The translations under genes and the position numbers were made by a program. Below the pieces are notes generated by a model. That model was not told the DNA's origin, ran no database searches, and was given only the letters and a program-made list of their open reading frames with translations. A stretch of DNA of 64,000 bases, from assembly GCA_033675265.1 (NCBI GenBank), contig JAUJYZ010000497.1:1-64000 (forward strand), read 5' to 3'. This document shows positions 57,245 to 64,000 of the stretch, piece after piece; position 1 is the stretch's first letter, and the number at the start of each line of letters is the position of its first letter. This stretch comes from Actinostola sp. cb2023. Its lineage: Eukaryota > Cnidaria > Anthozoa > Actiniaria > Actinostolidae.

Positions 57245-57701
57245 AGTGCTTATGAAGCTTATTTTTTTATTTTGAAAATCGATTACATATGAAGTGAATA
57301 GTGGGATATTTCAGTATTTTGTGATTTGAGCTTCGCATTTGCGAGTTATAATGGTTTGAAATCGTGATATGCTAATTTGGTGACGTCAAAGAAGGCTTTT
57401 GCTGTAACTTATTTATATTTTTTCAAGTATTGCTCTTTTCTGAAATAGAAAAAAAAGTTCAACATCTTTTATATAAGTTGTAGAATAACTTTTTGCCAGT
57501 TTAAAAATGTCAGTCATTTGCAAAGGGGCGCTTTTGTATAATAAATGATGCCTCCTTTGACGTCACTGAATTACCATATCACGATTTCAAACCTTTATAA
57601 CTCGCAAATGCGAAGCTCAAATCACAAAACACTGAAACATCCCACTATTCACTTCATATGTAATCGATTTTCAAAATAAAAAAATAAGCTTCATAAGCAC
57701 T
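57245..57701. mobile_element. 457-bp MITE, TSD TTAA, copy 2
   Basis: Same structure and length as 48355-48812, with ends AGTGCTTATGAAGCTTATTT and its reverse complement, flanked by TTAA (57241-57244, 57702-57705). The arms and centre are clearly homologous, but the terminal ~25 bp inside the AGTGC differ between the copies. Confidence 0.88.
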
Positions 57702-57703
57702 TT

Positions 57704-58351
57704 AAGGCTTGGCTTTTTCAGATTCATGGAAAATCACATTTTTCGACATATCTCCATGCAGTTTAAAACTATGAAATAGAATTTATGCCGTAAGTCACAC
57801 TTAGGTTCCTTAATATTTTAAGCGGGACAATGTTGACTTCCGGTGGTCACGTGACATTTAGGGGAGAAAATTAGAAATTTGCAAATGGGCTGATGGGTGT
57901 CTTTTATTTCAAAGTTCTTTTGGTGTTAAATTGTTACGTTGAATGTGCTTAATAACAATCTGTCCGGTATATGGTTGACTTTAGTGTCGTGCTGATGAGA
58001 TAATCGGCAAAATGGGTCACGTGACCATGTCATGAATTTCAATATTGTCATTTTTCTCATTAACACAAAACTAAAGTCAACCATACCGGACAGATTGTTA
58101 TTAAGCTCATCGAACTTAACAATTTCACATCAAAAGAACTTTGAAATAAAAGACACCCATCAGCCCATTTCCAAATTCCTGTTTTTCGCGCCTTAATGTC
58201 ACGTGACCACCGGAAGTCAACTTTATCCCGCTTAAGATATTAAGGAGCCTAAGTGTGACTTATGGCATAAATTTCTATTTCATAGTTTTAAACACCATGG
58301 AGATATTTCGGAAAATGTGATTTTCCATGAATCTGAAAAAAACCAAGCCTT
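57704..58351. mobile_element. ~650-bp fold-back abutting the TTAA MITE
   Basis: The left end aaggcttggctttttcagat and right end atctgaaaaaaaccaagcctt are inverted, and complementarity continues through atttatgccgtaagtcacac, tgacttccggtggtcacgtg, gggctgatgggtgtctttta and taacaatctgtccggtatat. That makes arms of about 300 bp. Both arms carry gtcacgtgac, as does the loop. It begins inside the right TTAA of the preceding MITE. Confidence 0.82.
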
Positions 58352-59116
<765 letters not shown>

Positions 59117-59284
59117 TAGATAAATATTATTATTATTATTATTATATTGAAAGAACGTTCACATAATAAACACCAACTTTTACTAATTTTAGCATGCTCT
59201 TTCAAGTTATGGTATTTTCGTTTGTCTTCGGTGAAATATTAAAAAGTCACGTGACAAGTGACAAGCCCATTCATGTGACAAATG

Positions 59285-59420
59285 CGGCATTTGCTGAAAA
59301 GCTGTCGTGAAAGCTTTTTCATGACAAGGAAAACCTGTCAAGTGTCAAATAGTGAAGGACAACTTCATCCGCTAGTAATTTGCTCGTGTACACGATTTGA
59401 CACAGGAACTTGTCTAAGGT
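59285..59420. repeat. Degraded relative of the CTCGTGTAGACG MITE family
   Basis: Contains gacaaggaaaacctgtcaag and tttgctcgtgtacacgattt, in the same arrangement as parts of the element at 35688-35814, without intact ends. Confidence 0.45.
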
Positions 59421-59654
59421 TTAGTTCCCAGGCCTTCATTCATGAGCGTTTCCAAGTGCGACGAAATTGTAGAAATACTAAGAATTAAGAGGAAATGACG
59501 GAAGTTGATGCAGCGAAGGGTAATTGTGAATAAAAAGTACCGGCTCTTAGGGTGACTTGTCAAATAAAATTTGCTCGACCGAATTTGCATGGTCAATCAT
59601 TTATCAGAGACTTCAGTTACAGTTGAAACTGATTTAATTTTTAATGAATTTTCA

Positions 59655-60165
59655 AACCTTGGAAATTCTTTGGACTGAAATGTCCAAAACCATGGGAATT
59701 CATTGGAAATTCATTGGAATTCATTGGAAATTCAGTTGGAATTCGTTGGAAATTCGTTGGAAATTCGTTGGAAATTCGTTGGAAATTCGTTGGAAATTCA
59801 TTGGAAATTCGTTGGAAATTCGTTGGAAATTCGTTGGAAATTCGTTGGAAATTCGTTGGAAATTCGTTGGAAATTCGTTGGAAATTCGTTGGAAATTCAT
59901 TGGAAATTCGTTGGAAATTCATTGGAAATTCGTTGGAAATCCATTGGAAATTCGTTGGAAATTCATTTGAAATTCATTGGAAATCCATTGGAAATTCGTT
60001 GGAAATTCGTTGGAAATTCGTTGGAAATTCATTGGAAATGTCCAAATCCTTGGAAAATCCTTGGAAATTCGTTGGAAATTCCTTGGAAATGACCAAAACC
60101 TTGGAAAATCATTGGAAATTCCTTGGGAATTCTTTGGAAATGTCCGAAACCTTGGAAATTGAAAG
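59655..60165. repeat. GGAAATTCGTT minisatellite, about 510 bp
   Basis: An 11-bp unit (ggaaattcgtt / ggaaattcatt) dominates the middle. Both edges have gaaatgtccaaaaccttgga, the longer unit seen in reverse orientation at 2555-2935. The four overlapping open frames are artefacts. Confidence 0.92.
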
Positions 60166-60485
60166 TTTCCAGCTAATCAGTTTCACTGCAGTTTCCCCAG
60201 AGCTATCTATCTACATATTATATAGATCTCTGACGCGCGCGTGCAAGTGCAAGTGAACCCGGTGGTCGGCCCGCTTGTTCTCATTAGTATATTCAAGGAG
60301 TTCAAGAACATATCTTTTCTTACTGAGCATACCGGTAATAATCAACATTAGATTAGCGAGCGGGCTTTGGAGGATTTAAAATATCAGATGAACAGCACGA
60401 TGGCTGTGTTAAATGTCTTTTAAAATGACATATTTGTAAATAGGTAAAAAGGAAGAGGAGAATTCGATCTAACGAAGTATAAATT

Positions 60486-60816
60486 ATAAAAGTAACGCAT
60501 AGAAGATCGTTTGAATACTGTAGCAACACAGAGGTATCTGTGCGTTTATGTTTGAAGCCTCTTTTCCAGAAAAGTAACGCATAGAAGATCTTTTGAATAC
60601 TGTAGTAACACAGACTGTGCGTTTATATTTGAAGAGCTTTTCCAGAAACTTAACGCATAGAAATGAGATCGTTTGAATACTGTAGCAACACAGAGGTATC
60701 TGTGCGTTTATGTTTGAAAGCAATGCATAGAAGATCGTTTGAATACGGTAGCAACACAGAGGTATCTGTGTGTTTATGTTTGAAGAGCTCAGTTTTCCAG
60801 AAAAGTAACGCATAGA
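60486..60816 (-). repeat. Dispersed ~80-bp minisatellite, array 2
   Basis: Units of agtaacgcatagaagatcgt + ttgaatactgtagcaacaca + gaggtatctgtgcgtttatg + tttgaagagcttttccagaaa. Interrupted at 60817 by an inserted element and continued at 61608. Confidence 0.9.
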
Positions 60817-61607
60817 CAGGGGCGTAGCGTGCGTTTTTTCAAATGTACGCACATAGCTAGCAACGAACGCCGAATGCGTGAGTTTCTAGGGGGGTGAGGG
60901 GGCATGCCCCCCCCTGAAAATTTAGAAATCTAGAGCCTTGGAAATACCACTTTCTTCGTTTTCCAGCGGACTTTCTCGCTACATAAATACATAGTAAAAT
61001 GCATTTATCACTCAGTTTTTTGGGGGGATTTATGTAAAGGTTATATAAAGGATTAGTATGTAACTGAGTTGTGTAAATGATTTATGTATAGGTTATATAA
61101 AGGATTTATGTAAAGGATGTGTAAAGGATTTATGTAAAGGTTATGTAAAGGATTTATGCAAACGGGTTATATACCGCTACCGTTATATATATCGCTAATA
61201 GCGATATAACAACCCGAGGCGAAGCCAGTTTTTTGGTATTTATTTTGTTTGAGACTGTACTAACTACTATTATTATTATACTTGCCTACAATGACTGACT
61301 GCAAGGGGACACAATCACGCTCATGCCTTATTGGGGACACAATCTGACGAGCGGTGAAGGCGCGAGCTCGTAGGGGGATGCGGGGGCATGCTCCCCGAAA
61401 ATTTTTGAAGTATATAGGGTCTCCAAAATCGCATTTTCCTGCCTTCTGTGAGTAGTTTCCTGGAAGTTTAACTAATTCAGCTGTTAAGATTTTGTCTTAG
61501 ATTTCTTTTTTTTTTAATATTTTTATGTTTCTTTTATAATATTTATATTTTAAGTATTTTAAATTGTACGCACGTGCGTAGGTGCGTATATGCACGCTAC
61601 GCCCCTG
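60817..61607. mobile_element. 791-bp TIR element inserted in the minisatellite, TSD ATAGA
   Basis: Ends CAGGGGCGTAGCGTGCG and CGCACGCTACGCCCCTG are inverted (the right side reads gcacgctacgcccctg). The host unit gcatagaagatcg is split so that ATAGA is present on both sides (60812-60816 and 61608-61612). The interior has gtacgcac near both ends, two diverged copies of gggggcatgc...ccctgaaaattt (about 60897 and 61380), and a tandem ttatgtaaaggttatgtaaa array at about 61030-61160. CAGGGGC ends resemble hAT-type termini, but hAT elements make 8-bp duplications, so the family is open. Confidence 0.82.
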
Positions 61608-61890
61608 ATAGAAGATCGTTTGAATACGGTAGCAACACAGACTAGGTATCTGTGCGTTTATGTTTGAAGAGCTTTTCCAGAAAAGTAACGCAGAAAAGAT
61701 CGTTTGAATACGGTAGCAACACAGAGGTATCTGTGTGTTTATGTTTGAAGAGCTTTTCCAGAAAAGTAACGCATAGAAGATCGTTTGAATACTGTAGCAA
61801 CACAGACTGTGCGTTTATGTTTGAAGAGCTTTTCCAGAAAAGTAACGCATAGAAGATCTTTTGAATACTGTAGCAACACAGAGGCATCTG
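61608..61890 (-). repeat. Dispersed ~80-bp minisatellite, array 2 continued
   Basis: Resumes the unit exactly where 60816 stopped (atagaagatcgtttgaatac) and continues for three to four units. Confidence 0.9.
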
Positions 61891-61899
61891 TTCGTTTCT

Positions 61900-62780
61900 T
61901 CTGTTCGGTAGAATAACGAGAGGGCGCTATTTAAAATTTAAAAAAATACACAACAAATTAATGGCACTTGATGTAATCTTGTTGGTCGATTCAAACAATG
62001 CAAAAATTAAAAGTTCAAAACAATCGCGGAGATTTGCAGTAAAGATACTTCTTAATCTAGAACACTAGTCAGATTAAATCTATGAATTTATTGTATATTT
62101 GTGTAAAATGCTACATCATATTCTGAACAATAAATATTTAAAAAAAGAAAAGAAAAAAAGAAAGAAAAAAAAAAGGAATCCCCCCCCCCAAAAATAAATA
62201 AATAATAATAATAAAATAATCTTTGAATAACGTCGCTGTGCGCTTCTTAATTGTGGGTATCCCTCAAGGATCTATATTGGGATCTCTAGATAGTATTATT
62301 ATTGTTGTGATATTCGCTTAGCGGAATCAACATTCAGTTAGACAGATCAAGCTGGTGCTTCTTCTTCTGTTTTCATCCTATCAAATTTCAGCGTTACTAA
62401 CCAATTATACTTTATGGGCGATGTATGGTTGAATATGCGGTTGTTCTAAGACACGGACGAGTCGTGTTTCTGATGTGACTCTTACGAAGATTAAAGATTA
62501 TTGATCACAAATGACATAAGCGGGAAATTAGGGAGAGACTTCGTGAATGTGGCTTTTGATGCGGTTCTGGAGCGTCTGATGTTTCTCTAATTAATGCATC
62601 AAAATGTAGTTCAAAATTCGGAATCTAGTTTGTTCTGACCCTGGCTTTGTTCTGACCCTGGCTCTGCGGTTGTGACCCTGGCTCTGGAGAAGCAATGGGA
62701 AATGGCGTGCTGGTTACGCGGGGGCAGAACGATGTGGTTATAGGATTTTCTGAGATTCGCACAAAGAACAACGGAACGGA

Positions 62781-62816
<36 letters not shown>

Positions 62817-63100
62817 TCATCTGGATAGTTGATCTATAATGGCATTGTTTTCAAAGTCGCTGCATGTGAAGTGTTCTTTATACCACATATTCATGATCAA
62901 ATGTTCTGACACCTGTTCGGACAAACACGTTGACATAATGTACTTGTTTTTACATACGCTCATCAATACCTTGAATTTAGCTGAAAGTGTTTCTCGAATT
63001 AATGACTGTTTTAATGGTTTCCAAGAATCAATCCGTTCGAGTCAATAACAGTGTGCCATACTAGTAGCATCCTGACCTGTTCCTTTCATTAATTCGTTGC
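61900..63100. other. No gene recognised; A-rich tracts
   Basis: A-rich low complexity at about 62140-62180 with a C9 run, and an A28-type run at about 62779-62806. Tandem gaccctggctctg-type repeats at about 62636-62684. No supported exon. Confidence 0.45.
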
Positions 63101-63674
63101 AGGACGCAAGCTGTATAGCCTGATATCACATAGAGAACCTCTCCGGTGCTGAACTACGTTTCCAAGTTATCCAAGTAAAGACAGGTAGTGATGCTCAAGT
63201 GTCTTGTACTTTGATCGTCTGATTATATCCAACTGACGAAGTCACCGCAAAAGAGCCGAAAACTATACCAGCAAGTAGCAGCCGGATATTACAAGAGACT
63301 AGAGCGTAAACAAGTAAGTTTTAAATGGGCAGCGCTTTATAAAAGCGGTCTAGCATTTGGTATTAGTTGGTTGGTGGTCCATTCATGAAAAAACCTGAGT
63401 AGTTTTATTGACACGTTCAAAACACTAGAATGACAAACTAAACGGCAAGCGTCTTTAATCTATTGCAGTCATAGAAGGAGAACGGAACTAGTCCTGATGG
63501 GCGGCGGAATTATAGTGAAATAGAAGATCACTTAGCAGTGAAAAGACGAGCAAAACAAATTTAAAAGTCGCCGCGTTATTGGATGTTCTCCTGATTAGAA
63601 AACGTCATCTCGGTTTAGGAGTGAAGTGGGGGAAAAACACATCAAGCTTCAGTCAGCGGGATTTGGTCACAAAG
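63101..63674 (+). promoter_or_regulatory. Probable 5' untranslated exon region of GPCR 2
   Basis: agcgtaaacaagtaagtttt at about 63304-63323 contains a strong donor (GTAAGT), and tctttaatctattgcag (ending about 63469) is a good acceptor. Together they suggest a spliced leader exon joined to an exon carrying the ATG at 63675. No start codon in the receptor frame occurs upstream in the terminal exon that I could find. Confidence 0.4.
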
Positions 63675-64000
63675 ATGGAGAACAACAGCACGGCCGCGAG
63701 TGGACCTTCACGAGCCATCAACGTTGGCTTGATCGACATGTTTCTTATACCTGCATACGCGTTGATCATCTTTGTCGGCTTTGGTGGAAATGCTCTTGTT
63801 CTTGTGGTCGTGAAAAAGAAGCGCTCAATGCACACGACGACCAATTATCTGTTAGCAAACTTAGCGGTTGCCGACCTGTTGACTTTACTGTGGTGTATAC
63901 CGGGCTTAGTGATGAGCTTTGTGGTACACCCTCGTGGCACCCTCGGGGATTTTCTGTGTAAATTCGTTACAGTTCACCATGTAGCCGGCATAACGCAACT
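63675..64000 (+). CDS. Class A GPCR, N-terminal part, runs off the window
   Basis: ATG at 63675 (context caaagATGg) opens a frame uninterrupted to the window end, 108 codons. The N-terminus MENNSTAASGPSRAINVGLI has an N-x-S/T glycosylation site. TM1 carries GFGGNALVLVVV with the conserved Asn; a basic intracellular loop KKKRSMHTTTNYL follows; TM2 is NYLLANLAVADLLTLLWCIP with the conserved LAVAD aspartate. The first extracellular loop and FLCKFV give the conserved Cys at the top of TM3. This pattern (TNYLLANLAVADLL, GDFLCKF) is that of peptide/amine-type rhodopsin-family receptors; ligand unknown. A 111-codon open frame at 63626-63961 in another frame is a shadow. Confidence 0.9.
   Translation, partial: MENNSTAASGPSRAINVGLIDMFLIPAYALIIFVGFGGNALVLVVVKKKRSMHTTTNYLLANLAVADLLTLLWCIPGLVMSFVVHPRGTLGDFLCKFVTVHHVAGITQ

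Noticed and set aside
63626..63961. 111-codon plus-strand frame and 63-codon minus-strand frame
   Set aside because: Shadows of the GPCR frame that starts at 63675 and runs off the window.

Overview
The window looks like intron-rich, AT-rich animal nuclear DNA, most likely from a cnidarian (anthozoan). The reasons are rhodopsin-family GPCR genes, short spliced exons with GT/AG borders, AATAAA signals, and a very dense load of fold-back elements, MITE-like elements and microsatellites. The species assignment is inference. Most of the window is non-coding. Supported genes are: a complete single-exon class A GPCR (14491-15630, +), the first coding exon of a secreted leucine-rich-repeat protein (11344-11540, -), the 5' part of a second class A GPCR that runs off the right edge (63675-64000, +), and two spliced genes inside one large mobile element.

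The main discovery is an 11.6 kb element at about 21194-32780. It is bounded by inverted repeats of about 600 bp, each carrying a 15-bp-unit minisatellite. Inside lie two convergent genes. On the + strand is an integrase-core (DDE) gene at 21845-26226 with about ten exons. On the - strand is a 15-exon protein kinase gene at 32145-26478 whose exons join in frame to 619 residues with kinase motifs in order. Each ATG sits only 23-34 bp inside its inverted repeat, and both genes end at AATAAA signals in a 251 bp convergent gap. I infer a DNA transposon that carries a kinase gene as cargo or as a second transposition gene. The integrase has one extra T in a T6 run and two stretches I could not resolve, so this copy may be inactive; the kinase frame looks intact.

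Layout: 1-9000 holds SSRs, tandem repeats, a tRNA-like element and many fold-backs. 9000-14400 holds the LRR exon and more fold-backs. 14400-15800 is GPCR 1. 15800-21100 holds fold-backs, tRNA-like fragments and a TAA-flanked MITE. 21194-32780 is the kinase transposon. 32900-33250 is a 40-bp tandem array. 33250-37550 is largely featureless. 37550-41345 is a 71-bp satellite. 41970-43600 is a 120-bp tandem array split by a TAA-flanked MITE. 44600-52000 holds a MITE-derived tandem array, a 1.65 kb pentanucleotide tract, a TTAA-flanked MITE and SSRs. 53400-62000 holds dispersed copies of one ~80-bp minisatellite, a second TTAA MITE and G-tract elements. 62000-64000 leads into GPCR 2.

None of the long low-complexity reading frames is believable as a gene. 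Element and exon borders were read by eye, without alignment software or database searches.
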